Assembly: GCA_030038535.1 (NCBI GenBank)
Contig: JASHSV010000362.1
Coordinates: 1-63,774, forward strand
From: Candidatus Acidiferrales bacterium
Lineage (GTDB): Bacteria; Acidobacteriota; Terriglobia; Acidiferrales; UBA7541
DNA: 63,774 bases
Direction of reading: 5' to 3'
In this document: piece after piece, positions 25,646-35,165 of the stretch
Layout of the letters: each line of letters starts with the position of its first letter
Position numbering within the stretch: position 1 is the stretch's first letter
The notes under the pieces: model-generated
Seen by the model: only the letters and a program-made list of their open reading frames with translations
The model's database searches: none
Told to the model about the DNA's origin: nothing
Translations under genes and position numbers: made by a program

Positions 25646-27567
25646 GCGACTGCCTCCGCGCGCTGCGGGACCGGGTCCGCAGGACGCGCGGCGTCCAAAT
25701 ACTGCCGGGCCCACTCTTCCAACACGAGCAGGCCCCAGAGGTGCAAAGCGTAATCCCTGCGGCCGCTGGAAAATTCCTCTCGCAGTTTCGCCACAGCCTC
25801 CGGACGGAACCAACCGCGCTGACGAACGGCCGCGGGAGAAAGATAACGATCGACCAGTGGGGCGAGTTCGTTGCGCAGCCAGCGTCCAAGCGGCGGGTTC
25901 AGGCCCAGCTTGGAGCGGCGGAGCGTTTCTTCCGGGAGCATCGGCTGCATCGCGGAGCGCAGGAGGCGCTTCGTCAGGCTGCCACGCAGCTTTTGATGGG
26001 CCGGAAGGCGGAGGGCGAATTCCACCAAACGGTGGTCCGTGAACGGCAGGCGGAGCTCGAGGCCGTGAGCCATGCTCATGCGGTCGCCATACTGGAGAAC
26101 GTTGTGAGGGAGAAATGAGTGCAGATCGACGTAACAGGCTTGGCCCAGGGGATCGCAGCCAGCAACTTCCGCGAACCGCCGTTCGAGGAACAGTTCGGCG
26201 GAGTGGTCTCCAAGCGCGGCGCGAAATTCCGACGAATACAGTCCGGTGCGCATGGCCGGATTGAAGTAGGCGACCCAGGAGATGTACGCGCTCTGCCAGG
26301 ATCCGTTGTCGCCGGCGAGAAATTCGCGGGCGCGGCGACGAGCGTGACGGCCGCCGGTGCCTTCCGGGATGCGCTCGGCAAGGACGGCTGCAGTGCGACG
26401 GAGCGGCCCTGGTATCGCACCCCAAACGCGGCGCAGTCGCACGCCCAGGTAGCGGGGATAACCTAGAAAAAGCTCATCACCGGCGTCCCCCGCGAGCGCG
26501 ACGGTGACGTGGCGCCGAGTGGCTTCCGAAAGTGCATGGACGAGGAGCGCAGTCGGGTTGCCAAACGGCTCGTCAAAGAGCGACACAATGCGCGGCAAAA
26601 GATCTGCACAATCGGGGCGAATGGTCAGTTCGCGATGATCGGTTCCGTAGCGACTGGAAACCAGGCGGGCGAACTCGAGTTCGGTGTAATGCTCCTCGCC
26701 GGCGCCGAAGCCGAGACTGAACGTGCGCACAGGGCCAGCCTGCCCACGCGCAGCGAGGGCAACGATACTGCTGGAATCAAGGCCTCCGCTGAGAAATGCG
26801 CCGAGCGGAACATCGCTCACCAGGCGCAGCCGCACGGATTCGTCCAGCAGGGCGAGCAACTCGCCGGCATTGGCTTCGGCCCCCTCTCCGGCAGGGAGGG
26901 GGCGGGGCTGCCAGTAGCGGCAAAGCTGCGCGGCGCCGTTCGAATAGCGCATCCAGTGGGCAGGCGGGAGTTCCTCGATATCCTCGAAAATGGTCTGAGG
27001 TGCGGGAACGTAGAGATAGGCAAGGTAGTCGTCCAGCGCAGAGGGCCTGAGGCGCCGCGAAACTGCAGGGTGCGCGAGCAGCGCTTTGATCTCGGAGCCG
27101 AACAGAAGGCGGCCGCCGGCCGTGGAGTAATAGAGCGGTTTGACGCCGAGGCGGTCGCGTACGAGCCATAAGGCGCGCTCGCGAGCGTCCCAAATGACAA
27201 ATGCAAACATGCCACGGAGGCGTTCGAGTGCGCCCACATCCCAGCGAGCCCAAGCCTCAAGCAATACTTCCGTGTCCGATCTGGTGTGAAAGACTGTGCC
27301 GAGAGATTCGAGCTCGCGGCGGAGCTCACGGAAATTGTAGATTTCGCCGTTGAAAACGATCGTCCAGCGACCATCGGCGCTGGTCATCGGCTGGCGACCG
27401 CCCGGAAGATCGATGATGGCGAGACGGCGATGGCCAAGGCTGGCGCCCGCAGGCCCCGGGGCGTGGAAGTATCCCTCGCCATCGGGGCCACGGTGGGCCA
27501 ACGCCGTGGTCATGCGCTCGAGCACCCGGGAATCGATTTCGGGTACTCCGCCTGTTATGCCGCACAT
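25642..27567 (-). CDS. Asparagine synthase-like amidotransferase (paralogue 1)
   Basis: A 641-residue class II glutamine amidotransferase. The N-terminal glutaminase begins MCGITGG with Cys2 intact, followed by HRGPDGEGYF and the VFNGEIYNFREL loop. The synthetase domain has the ATP PP-loop FLSGGLDSSSIVAL. In polysaccharide loci AsnB-like enzymes are thought to amidate uronic-acid or amino-acid substituents rather than make free asparagine; this is inferred from context. The ATG at 27567 removes an unconserved upstream extension. It is paired with a GT4 (4-nt overlap), as is the second paralogue at 28814-30706. Confidence 0.88.
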   Translation of the reverse strand: MCGITGGVPEIDSRVLERMTTALAHRGPDGEGYFHAPGPAGASLGHRRLAIIDLPGGRQPMTSADGRWTIVFNGEIYNFRELRRELESLGTVFHTRSDTEVLLEAWARWDVGALERLRGMFAFVIWDARERALWLVRDRLGVKPLYYSTAGGRLLFGSEIKALLAHPAVSRRLRPSALDDYLAYLYVPAPQTIFEDIEELPPAHWMRYSNGAAQLCRYWQPRPLPAGEGAEANAGELLALLDESVRLRLVSDVPLGAFLSGGLDSSSIVALAARGQAGPVRTFSLGFGAGEEHYTELEFARLVSSRYGTDHRELTIRPDCADLLPRIVSLFDEPFGNPTALLVHALSEATRRHVTVALAGDAGDELFLGYPRYLGVRLRRVWGAIPGPLRRTAAVLAERIPEGTGGRHARRRAREFLAGDNGSWQSAYISWVAYFNPAMRTGLYSSEFRAALGDHSAELFLERRFAEVAGCDPLGQACYVDLHSFLPHNVLQYGDRMSMAHGLELRLPFTDHRLVEFALRLPAHQKLRGSLTKRLLRSAMQPMLPEETLRRSKLGLNPPLGRWLRNELAPLVDRYLSPAAVRQRGWFRPEAVAKLREEFSSGRRDYALHLWGLLVLEEWARQYLDAARPADPVPQRAEAVA

Positions 27568-27611
27568 GGTTGTGTGGAGTGGAGTGTGCGCAGTCGAGCG
27601 AGAATCAGGAA

Positions 27612-28817
27612 TCAGGCCACGTGTGCGGCAACCGCCACGCGAGCCGCGCGCTGGGCAGAGAGCTCGCGAAGGAGCTCCAGGAGCCGCAGCACGTGATCTT
27701 CCCAAAGGAAATTACGCACCCTGGCGGCCCCTCGCCGCGTCATCTGGGCGCACAGCGTCGCGTCCCCGGCCAAACGCTCCAAGGCGGCGGCAAGAGCTTC
27801 CGCATCGCGCGGCGGAAAATATTGCGCCGCGTCGCCGCAAATCTCCCGGTGAATGGGGATACCGGAAGCGATCACCGGCAGTCCGGCCGCCATCGCTTCC
27901 ACGAGCGGATGGCCGAATGATTCGCAGAGAGAGGGAAAGACGAAAATATCCGCGAGGCGATAGGCCTCCCAGATCTCCTCGTAAGGCAGAACGCCAAGGT
28001 AGCGGACCGAGTCGCCGAGCCCTGTGAGAAGCTGCCGCTCGGCCGGCGGCATCTCTGTGTGCTGGCCGCGCTGTGAGCCGTGACGGGGGGACTCGAGCGT
28101 TAGCGCCAGTTCGATGTTGGTTCGACCGCGTTCGCGGAGAAAGGAAACAGCGCGGAGAAGAGTGGCGAGATCTTTGTGGTCGGCATAGTGCGAGACCCAG
28201 AGAACGCGGAGAGTGCGGTCCGGCTGCGCGGCGGGCGGCGGTGGAAGCGTGACGGTGGAGAGCCTCGCTCGCGGCACACCGTAGGGAATCACGCGGGTCC
28301 GGGACTCGGGGATGCGGGCATAGCGCAGAAGGTCAGCGAGCATGGCGTCCGATGGAGTGACCACGCAGTCGGCGTGACCGGCAGAGCGGCACACCAGCCA
28401 GCGGCGGAGCGCCGTCTCTGCGCGGAACGCGGCGGTTTTTCCGGGGAGCACGTGCTCGCAATATTCCGGTGAAAAGTAAATCGGGATACGAACCAGCAGG
28501 GCTTGCGGGCAGGGACAGGCGATCATTCCGAAGTTTGCGGAACTGAAAAGCACCTCGGGGCGCTCCTGCGCAACGAGCCGGCGCAGGGTAACCTGGTCCC
28601 ACCACCAGCGGCGCGCGTACGAGCCAGAAGCCGCGCGGCTTTCGAGGATGCGGACGCGTTCGCTCTCGACTGCAATTTCGCGGGCGCGGTCGGGGGGAAC
28701 GACGAGTACAAAACGATCCTCGTGCGCTGCGAGCGAATCGAGCGAGCGGGCAAGATTGCGCACGTAGGTAGCGGCGCCACCCAGTTTCGCGGAAACGGCG
28801 TTGACCAGAACCTTCAT
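27612..28817 (-). CDS. GT4 glycosyltransferase
   Basis: A 401-residue GT-B enzyme starting MKVLVNAVSAKLGGAATYVR, a common N-terminus of GT4 enzymes of O-antigen loci. The donor-binding domain has LRVLWVSHYADHKDLATLL, the VRYLGVLPYEEIWEAYRLADIFVFPSLCESFG segment and EAMAAGLPVIAS with the E-x7-E type arrangement. The acceptor and sugar are unknown. Its ATG overlaps the stop of AsnB paralogue 2 by 4 nt. The same frame extends far upstream within that gene, but only from 28817 does it show GT4 homology. Confidence 0.87.
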   Translation of the reverse strand: MKVLVNAVSAKLGGAATYVRNLARSLDSLAAHEDRFVLVVPPDRAREIAVESERVRILESRAASGSYARRWWWDQVTLRRLVAQERPEVLFSSANFGMIACPCPQALLVRIPIYFSPEYCEHVLPGKTAAFRAETALRRWLVCRSAGHADCVVTPSDAMLADLLRYARIPESRTRVIPYGVPRARLSTVTLPPPPAAQPDRTLRVLWVSHYADHKDLATLLRAVSFLRERGRTNIELALTLESPRHGSQRGQHTEMPPAERQLLTGLGDSVRYLGVLPYEEIWEAYRLADIFVFPSLCESFGHPLVEAMAAGLPVIASGIPIHREICGDAAQYFPPRDAEALAAALERLAGDATLCAQMTRRGAARVRNFLWEDHVLRLLELLRELSAQRAARVAVAAHVA

Positions 28818-30706
28818 GCCGCCAGATTCTGCGCTGCCCAGTGCTGCAAGACGTAAAACATCCAGACGCGCGACCAGTGACAACGGCCCGCGAGGAACCC
28901 CGACCAGATGTCGCGCACTCCCTCCCAATTGATGGCGGATTCGAGGACGGGGCCGGGCTCGGCCAGCGCCGACTGCACGGAGGATCGCAGTTCGCCGCGA
29001 AGCCACTGGTCCCACGGGAATTCGAAGCCGCGTTTGGGCTGGTGGAGGATCTTCGGCGGAAGCTCGCGGCCCGCAGCGACCACCAAGAGCGGTTTGCGCT
29101 GGCGGCCCTGGAGTTTCCACCGGCCGGGGATCTCGAGGGCCTTCTCGGTGACTCGATGATCGAGGAGCGGAACGCGCACCTCGAGCGAATTTGCCATGCT
29201 CATCGAATCCGTGTCGCGCAGCAAGGTGTTGCGAAGATATACGAGCAGTTCCAAGCAGGAGACGCGGTTGACCGGATCGTGGCGCGCGATGAGCCGCTGC
29301 TGCCGCGCGAATTCTTCGCCGAAAACCTGGAATTCGACTTCGAGCAGTCGTTCGGGCCGAAGCAGGCGGGCAATCTGATCCGGAGAAAAGATGAGGCGGG
29401 AAACGTAGAAGGGGTGGGGAAACGCGTCGCGGCTGCGCAGCCAGAGGGCCATCTTCTGGCCGCGGCTGCTGCCACCGAGGAACTGGCTCATGGAACTGCC
29501 GGCAGCCCGGCGAATCCATCCCGGCACAGCGCGTTCGGTCCATTCCATGCGGGGAACCAGCCGGAAGCTGCGATAGCCTGCAAACTGCTCGTCGCCGCCG
29601 AGGCCGGAGAGCGCGACAGTGACGCCGGCCTGCTTGGTGACGCGAGAAACCATATAGGTGTTTATGCCGTCCACGGTGGGCTGGTCCATGGCGGCCACAG
29701 CGGTGGGAAGGTTCGCGATCAGGTCGCTCTGAGAAACGGTGATCTCGTGGTGCTCGGTGCCGATGAGGCGCGCCACCTGCCGGGCCTTGACGCCCTCGGC
29801 GAATTGTTCTTCGGCAAAGGTGACCGTAAACGTCTTGAGCCGGGTGCAGTGACGCGCAGCGATGGCGGCGACCACGGTGGAGTCGAGGCCACCGCTCAGA
29901 AAGACGCCGAGAGGCACATCGCTGACCAGCCGCATGCGCACGGCCGCATCGAGCTCGGCACGGAGCTCTTCCACCCGCCCGGAGCGGACGCGCGCGTCGC
30001 CGTTGAGCGGCAGTGTGGCGGCCGGCAGCTCCCAAAAGCGCTTGATATCGAACGCGCCGCTCTTCCAGCGCACCAGGCATCCGGCTGGCAGGAGGCGCAC
30101 GCCACGCACCATGGTGGACGGCTCCTGCACCGCACCGAACTTCAGGAAGGTATCGAGGCCGGTGACGTCCAATTCGCGGGCGATCAGACCGCTGGAAAGG
30201 AGCGCGCGCAGCTCCGAAGCAAAAACAAAGCGTCCCGGAGGGGCAGCATAGTAGAGCGGCTTGACTCCCAGCCGGTCGCGGACGACAAGCAGCGTTTGCC
30301 GTGCAGGATCCCAGAGCGCAAACGCAAACATGCCGCGCAGACGCTCAATCACCTTCTCTCCCCACTCGCGGTAGCCGACCAGGATTACTTCCGTGTCGCC
30401 GGCGGACCGGAACCGATGACCGCGGGCGACGAGCTCGGTTCGAAGCTCCTCGAAATTGAAAATTTCCCCGTTGAAGACGAGCGCGGATCCCGTGACAGGG
30501 TCCACCATGGGCTGATGGCCTGCCGGCGAAAGATCCTGGATAGCCAGGCGCCGCGCACCAATCCGCAGAGATCCTCCGGAATGCGGATGGAACTCCGCCG
30601 AGCCTTCATCATCGGGACCGCGCGGGATCATCTGGCGCAGCATGGCGGCCAGAGGCTCGTGCCGGCCTGCGTCGCGCTCCTCCCACCATCCACAGATGCC
30701 GCACAT
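28814..30706 (-). CDS. Asparagine synthase-like amidotransferase (paralogue 2)
   Basis: A 630-residue glutamine-hydrolysing amidotransferase beginning MCGICGWWEE with Cys2, RGPDDEGSAEF, LVFNGEIFNFEEL, and the synthetase PP-loop FLSGGLDSTVVAAI. The QAGVTVALSGLGGDEQFAGY segment matches the second ATP-binding motif of AsnB. Both active sites look intact. Similar in architecture to paralogue 1 but clearly diverged. Forms the first of two AsnB-then-GT4 pairs, so it likely amidates a nascent or nucleotide-linked sugar or its substituent. True asparagine synthesis cannot be excluded. Confidence 0.88.
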   Translation of the reverse strand: MCGICGWWEERDAGRHEPLAAMLRQMIPRGPDDEGSAEFHPHSGGSLRIGARRLAIQDLSPAGHQPMVDPVTGSALVFNGEIFNFEELRTELVARGHRFRSAGDTEVILVGYREWGEKVIERLRGMFAFALWDPARQTLLVVRDRLGVKPLYYAAPPGRFVFASELRALLSSGLIARELDVTGLDTFLKFGAVQEPSTMVRGVRLLPAGCLVRWKSGAFDIKRFWELPAATLPLNGDARVRSGRVEELRAELDAAVRMRLVSDVPLGVFLSGGLDSTVVAAIAARHCTRLKTFTVTFAEEQFAEGVKARQVARLIGTEHHEITVSQSDLIANLPTAVAAMDQPTVDGINTYMVSRVTKQAGVTVALSGLGGDEQFAGYRSFRLVPRMEWTERAVPGWIRRAAGSSMSQFLGGSSRGQKMALWLRSRDAFPHPFYVSRLIFSPDQIARLLRPERLLEVEFQVFGEEFARQQRLIARHDPVNRVSCLELLVYLRNTLLRDTDSMSMANSLEVRVPLLDHRVTEKALEIPGRWKLQGRQRKPLLVVAAGRELPPKILHQPKRGFEFPWDQWLRGELRSSVQSALAEPGPVLESAINWEGVRDIWSGFLAGRCHWSRVWMFYVLQHWAAQNLAA

Positions 30707-30708
30707 AC

Positions 30709-31923
30709 TCAGGCCGCTCCTGCTGCGGCACGCGCCGCGGTGAGGGCATTCGATTGCCGCGCCACGTAGAGCGCCTCGGGGACCTGGGCGGCCAGCCAGC
30801 GTTCCCAGCGCGCGGAAAAATGCTCGAAGCGATACATCAGCTCGACGCGACGGCGGCCTGCCTCCCCCATGGCACGGCGGCGATCCTCGTCGGAAAGCAG
30901 GGCGATAAGAGCGTCGGCAAGCTGGTCGGTGCGGCCAGGAGTGACGAGGATGCCGGTGACACCGTCTTCGACCACTTCCGGAGCCGCCGCGGCCCGCACG
31001 GCGACGACCGGCAGACGGCTGGACATGGCCTCAAGAAAGACGATGCCGAAGCCTTCGACTTGAGTCGGCAATACGAAGACATCGGCCTGCGCGTAGGATT
31101 GCCACAAGTCATCGCTCCGGCGGGCGCCGGGCAGCTCGGTTCGCTCCTCGAAACCGAGACTGCGGACGAGGTCAGCCAAACGCGGGAAGTCGCCGCCGCC
31201 ACCGACTACGCGGTAGCGAACGCTGGGAAACCGCGCGATGACGGCCGGAAGAGCCTGCAGCACGAGGTCGATACCCTTTCCCTCGCGGTCCGCGCGGCTG
31301 AGCCGCGTGACGCTCAGGAGCAGAGGGCCGCCAGAGCGAGATCCGGCAGCGCCTGCAGCGGAGCCGGCGGCCGATTCGCGGATCCAAGCCGGGTCGAGGC
31401 CGTGAGGGATGACCGTGATGCGTTCGGGAGAAATGCCCTGAACGTCCGCGAGCTTCTGCGCGGTGAAAGCGCTGGGAGCCACAAAAGAGTCCACGCGCGC
31501 GAGACACCTTGCGACGCGCGCCGCGAGCGGCTGCCACACCTCGGTGCCGTGAGCGAGCAAAGCCACACGAGCCTGTGGAGCGAGTGCGCGCACCGCTTCC
31601 ACAAGAGGCAGCAGCGATACGTGAGTGAACAGCACGAGATGGGGGTGTGCCGAGGCCAGAGTCTTTGTCAAACGCCAAGCCAGACGGCGGCGGCTGCGTT
31701 CCCCGCCGTGCCAGCGCACGGGCGCGTCGCCGGTCATCATTGCGGGGAAATGCTCGGATCCATCCATATAGCTGAACACGTCAAGCTGCAGCGGGGTCCG
31801 GAGTGCAAATTCACGGAGGGCGTCGACGAGCAGACGATTGACGTACTGAATTCCACCATAGCTGCGGAAAAATTCCGTGCCTACCAACAAAACGCGCAGA
31901 CGGCGCTGGCGGTCGCGGCTCAT
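30709..31923 (-). CDS. GT4 glycosyltransferase
   Basis: A 404-residue GT-B enzyme. The N-terminus (LRVLLVGTEFFRSYGGIQYV) has the glycine-rich GT4 loop. The middle has ERITVIPHGLD, and the C-terminal donor site has LLLSVTRLSRADREGKGID and VEGFGIVFLEAMSSRLPVV (E-x7-E). It ends 3 nt before the AsnB2 ATG and its own ATG overlaps the upstream GT4 stop by 4 nt. Sugar specificity unknown. Confidence 0.86.
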   Translation of the reverse strand: MSRDRQRRLRVLLVGTEFFRSYGGIQYVNRLLVDALREFALRTPLQLDVFSYMDGSEHFPAMMTGDAPVRWHGGERSRRRLAWRLTKTLASAHPHLVLFTHVSLLPLVEAVRALAPQARVALLAHGTEVWQPLAARVARCLARVDSFVAPSAFTAQKLADVQGISPERITVIPHGLDPAWIRESAAGSAAGAAGSRSGGPLLLSVTRLSRADREGKGIDLVLQALPAVIARFPSVRYRVVGGGGDFPRLADLVRSLGFEERTELPGARRSDDLWQSYAQADVFVLPTQVEGFGIVFLEAMSSRLPVVAVRAAAAPEVVEDGVTGILVTPGRTDQLADALIALLSDEDRRRAMGEAGRRRVELMYRFEHFSARWERWLAAQVPEALYVARQSNALTAARAAAGAA

Positions 31924-33101
31924 GCCGGCACGGGCTGTCGCGCGGCGGCCTTGCGGCGCGCCGCCGTTTCCTCAATGGCATGGAGTGTGGCCCGATTGAT
32001 GCCGTCCCAGGGGCTCATGCGCGCGCGCTGCTCACCGTTGCTCACGAGGCGACGGCGCAAATCGGGGTCGTCCATCAGCCGGCGCATGGCGCGGGCCAGT
32101 GCTGCGGAATCGGCGGGGTCGTCGAGCAGGATGGCGCTCTCGTCGTCCAAAACTTCGGCTACTCCCATCTGCCGGGTGATGATGGACGGAACGCCGCAGG
32201 CCGCGGCTTCGAGTGGAACCATGCCGAACGGCTCGTAAAAGGACGGAGCCACAAGTGCATCCGCCGCGGCGTAGTAGGAAATGATGTCGGCGCGGCGCGG
32301 CGGGAAGCGCACGCGGCCGGCCACACCTGCGCGCGCCGCGTAGCGCCGGTAGGGCTCGGGATCGTAAGGGCCGACGGCATAGACCAGCGCGCCCGGAACG
32401 CTGGCGAGCGCGTCCAGAAGGGTGACCAGGCATTTCCTCACCCAGTCGGTGCCCACAAAGAGAAAGCAAAAATCGGCAGGTGCGAGTCCCAACTCCTTGC
32501 GAGCGGAATCACGCAGTTGCCAGCGGCGCTCGCGGTTGAAGGCGGAGGTATCCACGCCCGAGTGCGCGACAACGAGGCGATCGGGCGAGGCGCCGTAGCA
32601 GCTCATCAGGTCGCGGCGAACGACTTCGGCGGGACAGATGACTTTTTCGAGCCGGGGCGAGGCGTAGAACCGATCTTCGAGCCGGGAATACCAATTCGCA
32701 TAGAGCGAGCGATGCCAGCGCCGCAGGCGGTCGTCGAGCGTGGCGGGCGCGGGCTGGAAGCGTCCGCTGCGAAGCAGGTCGCGCTGGCGGGCCTGACAGA
32801 AATGCGCTGTAGAGACGTTTATCTGTGCGCAGTTCGCCCCGGGGGAATAGACGCAGTCGTAGGCTCCGTGGCGCCGCTCCCCGCGCCAGACTGCCAGCGA
32901 GGCGGCCGCGAAGAAGCTGAGCTGCCGCGCGAGTCCCGGGCCAGGCAGAGCCGGCACGGAATGATGACATACGTGCACGTCCGCCTCGCCGCTCCACAGG
33001 TGAGAGTAGAGACACACTTCGTGATCGCGCGCCAGTGCCTTGACGAGCGCCGCTGTAGCGCGCTCGGTTCCACCGGTGGAGTGGAGCTCCGGCGTCACCA
33101 C
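31920..33101 (-). CDS. GT4 glycosyltransferase (start uncertain)
   Basis: A 393-residue GT-B enzyme from a GTG at 33101, giving MVTPELHSTGGTER, the GT4 N-terminal loop. Later motifs include VVAHSGVDTSAFN, FLFVGTDWVRKCL and SFYEPFGMVPLEAAACGVPSIIT (E-x7-E). This start omits part of the usual first beta-strand: in-frame sequence upstream encodes LRIAV immediately before. A CTG at 33170, just after the methyltransferase stop and next to a GAGG-like site, could be the true start. No ATG, GTG or TTG is available between the upstream stop and 33101 in this frame. Confidence 0.82.
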   Translation of the reverse strand: MVTPELHSTGGTERATAALVKALARDHEVCLYSHLWSGEADVHVCHHSVPALPGPGLARQLSFFAAASLAVWRGERRHGAYDCVYSPGANCAQINVSTAHFCQARQRDLLRSGRFQPAPATLDDRLRRWHRSLYANWYSRLEDRFYASPRLEKVICPAEVVRRDLMSCYGASPDRLVVAHSGVDTSAFNRERRWQLRDSARKELGLAPADFCFLFVGTDWVRKCLVTLLDALASVPGALVYAVGPYDPEPYRRYAARAGVAGRVRFPPRRADIISYYAAADALVAPSFYEPFGMVPLEAAACGVPSIITRQMGVAEVLDDESAILLDDPADSAALARAMRRLMDDPDLRRRLVSNGEQRARMSPWDGINRATLHAIEETAARRKAAARQPVPA

Positions 33102-33173
33102 AGCGATGCGGAGGCCATTGCCCGGCTGGAGGCCGGTGGTTTGGAGAGCAGGAGCGGTTGCAGCGGCCAGGAG

Positions 33174-33932
33174 CTACCTCACACAGATGGCCACAAACTG
33201 ATTGGCCTGACGAAGCTGAGAGCGTTCGATTACCCAGTAATCGGGCACAGCGGCCTCGCCCACGGGCACTTCAAAGGCTTGCTGCAGCCGCTCGCGCTGC
33301 CCATTGGGAAGCAGGCGCAGACGCAGATTGAATACATCCAGCGCACGCAGCGTGGAATAGAGCCGGTTGCCCCGCCGGCGCTGACCAAAGATCTGGACCT
33401 CGCGGAAGTGCCTATTCAGAACGCGGCGGAAACCGGAAAGATCCAGCATGTTGATGTGAAAAGGATTGGACTGGCCGATCGACTTCATGTGCACGTCGGC
33501 GGTAACCACGTTTGGAGTGGAGAGAATCAGCCTTCCCCGGGGATCCAGGACCCGGAGGCACTCCATCAAGAAGTCATCGTGGCTTTCCAGGTGTTCGAAG
33601 ACTTCGAAGCAGACGATCAAATCGAAACGGGACGAAGGAAAGGCCAGGCGTTGACAATCCATGCGCGCAAAGGCGACGCCCGGACCGGCAAAGTGCTCGC
33701 GCGCATACCCGACAGCCTGAGGTGCGTTGTCGATTCCCACAACTGAGTGTGCTTTCTCCCGCAGCAGCCGCGAGCCGTAACCCGTGCCGCAACCGGCGTC
33801 GAGCACGCGTTCGCCACCCTTCATGTTTTTGAATGCGAAGCGATACCGAGCCAGGTGGTGGTGGTAGGAGACGCGGTCCGGCCCGTCGGGACGCGGCCGC
33901 TCATCATCGAGCGTGAGACTCTGCGGCTTCAC
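33174..33932 (-). CDS. Class I SAM-dependent methyltransferase
   Basis: A 252-residue protein with the Methyltransf_11/23-type core: motif I RVLDAGCGTGYGSRLL (about 43-58), DLIVCFEVFEHLESHDDFL (motif II, about 104-122) and GRLILSTPNVVTADVHM. The long C-terminal part after the core suits a large acceptor. Starts with GTG in a GTGA overlap with the GT4 upstream. Likely O-methylates a sugar or a carrier-linked glycan, by context. Confidence 0.82.
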   Translation of the reverse strand: MKPQSLTLDDERPRPDGPDRVSYHHHLARYRFAFKNMKGGERVLDAGCGTGYGSRLLREKAHSVVGIDNAPQAVGYAREHFAGPGVAFARMDCQRLAFPSSRFDLIVCFEVFEHLESHDDFLMECLRVLDPRGRLILSTPNVVTADVHMKSIGQSNPFHINMLDLSGFRRVLNRHFREVQIFGQRRRGNRLYSTLRALDVFNLRLRLLPNGQRERLQQAFEVPVGEAAVPDYWVIERSQLRQANQFVAICVR

Positions 33933-35146
33933 GGCACCGGCTCCGTGAGCATTTGCATGCTTTCAATCCTCGTTGCCCACAACCGCCAGAGCTCGGTGGA
34001 GAACACCGCCGCTGCGCGATGGGGTTCAAATTCTTCTTCAGCATGCCGCCGGGCGGCCCCGCCTAGCTCAGCCCGCAGCGCGGGGTTCGCGAGCAGGACT
34101 TCCAGCCAGGCGGCCATGGCCACTTCGTCTCCCGGGGCGGTGAGCCAGCCGGTGCGCTTGTGGTCGATCATCTCCAGCGGACCGCCGGCGGCGGAGGCCA
34201 GGACGGTGCGGCCGCAGGCCATCGCCTCCGCAACCACCAATCCCCATGGTTCCGGCTCGACGGACGCGTGCACTACTACGTCACAGGCGTTCATCCAATC
34301 CTCAGGATTCGCGCGGTTCCCCAGAAACCGCACGCGCCCGGCCAGCAGCGGCTCCTCTGCCATGCGTCGAAGCTCCTCCGCATATTCCGGCTCGAGCCCG
34401 AACAAAGAGCCGCCCACGACTACAGCCATGAAGCGCGTGCCGCGACCGGCCATCAAACCGGCGGCGCGAAGGAAGATGTGCTGGCCCTTCCAATGCTGCA
34501 ACCGCCCGAAGATGCCGATAAGCGGCTGGTCAGCCGGAATGCCCTCTTCCTTGCGAACGCGGGCGCCGGCTGAGGGATTCGGACGAAATCTTTCGAGATC
34601 CACTCCGTAGCGCACCAACCGGATGCATGGATGCCCCGGAAAATCACGGGCGAGCAGTTGCTCTGTGAACTTGGAATTGGCATAAAGCGCGTCTGCCGCA
34701 AGCATGCGTTCGGCGCGAGCAATGGGGATCCTGCCTTCCGGAAGTGACGCCTGCGTATAGCCGTGAACCCACCAAGCGCAGGGACGCCGGGCAATACTCG
34801 CGGCTGGGCGGGCAAACAGGTTTGCATGGCCGCCATTGCTCACCACGACGTCGATCTCCTGCTTGCGGATCAGCTTATGCAGCGCCCGAATCTTGGCGGC
34901 CGTGCTGGCCACATTGCGAAAGCGCCCACGAGGCAAGCGAAAGACAGGTATCCCCAGACCTTCGAAGAGTTCCGGCAGGCGGCCTTCTCCAAAACCGAGA
35001 GAGGCAACTACGGGTTCGACCGCAGTTCTCTCCAAGTTCTCGAGCATGGTCAACAGCGCCACTTCCGCACCGCCGACCTCCGTTGTGCTTTGGACGAAGA
35101 GCACGCGGAGCGCACGCTGCGGAGCCGCCGGAGTCAGTTTAGGCAT
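33929..35146 (-). CDS. GT4 glycosyltransferase
   Basis: A 405-residue GT-B enzyme starting MPKLTPAAPQRALRVLFVQS. GT4 features are TTEVGGAEVALLTML, WWVHGYTQASLPEGR, LVRYGVDLERFRPN, the donor-site GIFGRLQHWKGQHIFLRA and PEPWGLVVAEAMACGRTVLAS (E-x7-E). The ATG at 35146 lies 19 nt after the stop of the GT-C gene; the ribosome binding site is weak and the frame is open upstream, but homology begins here. Confidence 0.86.
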   Translation of the reverse strand: MPKLTPAAPQRALRVLFVQSTTEVGGAEVALLTMLENLERTAVEPVVASLGFGEGRLPELFEGLGIPVFRLPRGRFRNVASTAAKIRALHKLIRKQEIDVVVSNGGHANLFARPAASIARRPCAWWVHGYTQASLPEGRIPIARAERMLAADALYANSKFTEQLLARDFPGHPCIRLVRYGVDLERFRPNPSAGARVRKEEGIPADQPLIGIFGRLQHWKGQHIFLRAAGLMAGRGTRFMAVVVGGSLFGLEPEYAEELRRMAEEPLLAGRVRFLGNRANPEDWMNACDVVVHASVEPEPWGLVVAEAMACGRTVLASAAGGPLEMIDHKRTGWLTAPGDEVAMAAWLEVLLANPALRAELGGAARRHAEEEFEPHRAAAVFSTELWRLWATRIESMQMLTEPVP

Positions 35147-35165
35147 GTCAAAAGGATCGATGAAA

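Noticed and set aside
27568-27705. Upstream extension of AsnB paralogue 1
   Set aside because: The glutaminase needs Cys directly after the initiator Met; only the ATG at 27567 gives this.
28841-30769. A 642-codon plus-strand open frame opposite AsnB paralogue 2
   Set aside because: Antisense shadow of a well-conserved enzyme; no domain, no ribosome binding site.
31980-33746. A 588-codon plus-strand open frame across a GT4 and a methyltransferase
   Set aside because: Spans two real minus-strand genes with intact motifs; composition is that of an antisense GC-rich frame.
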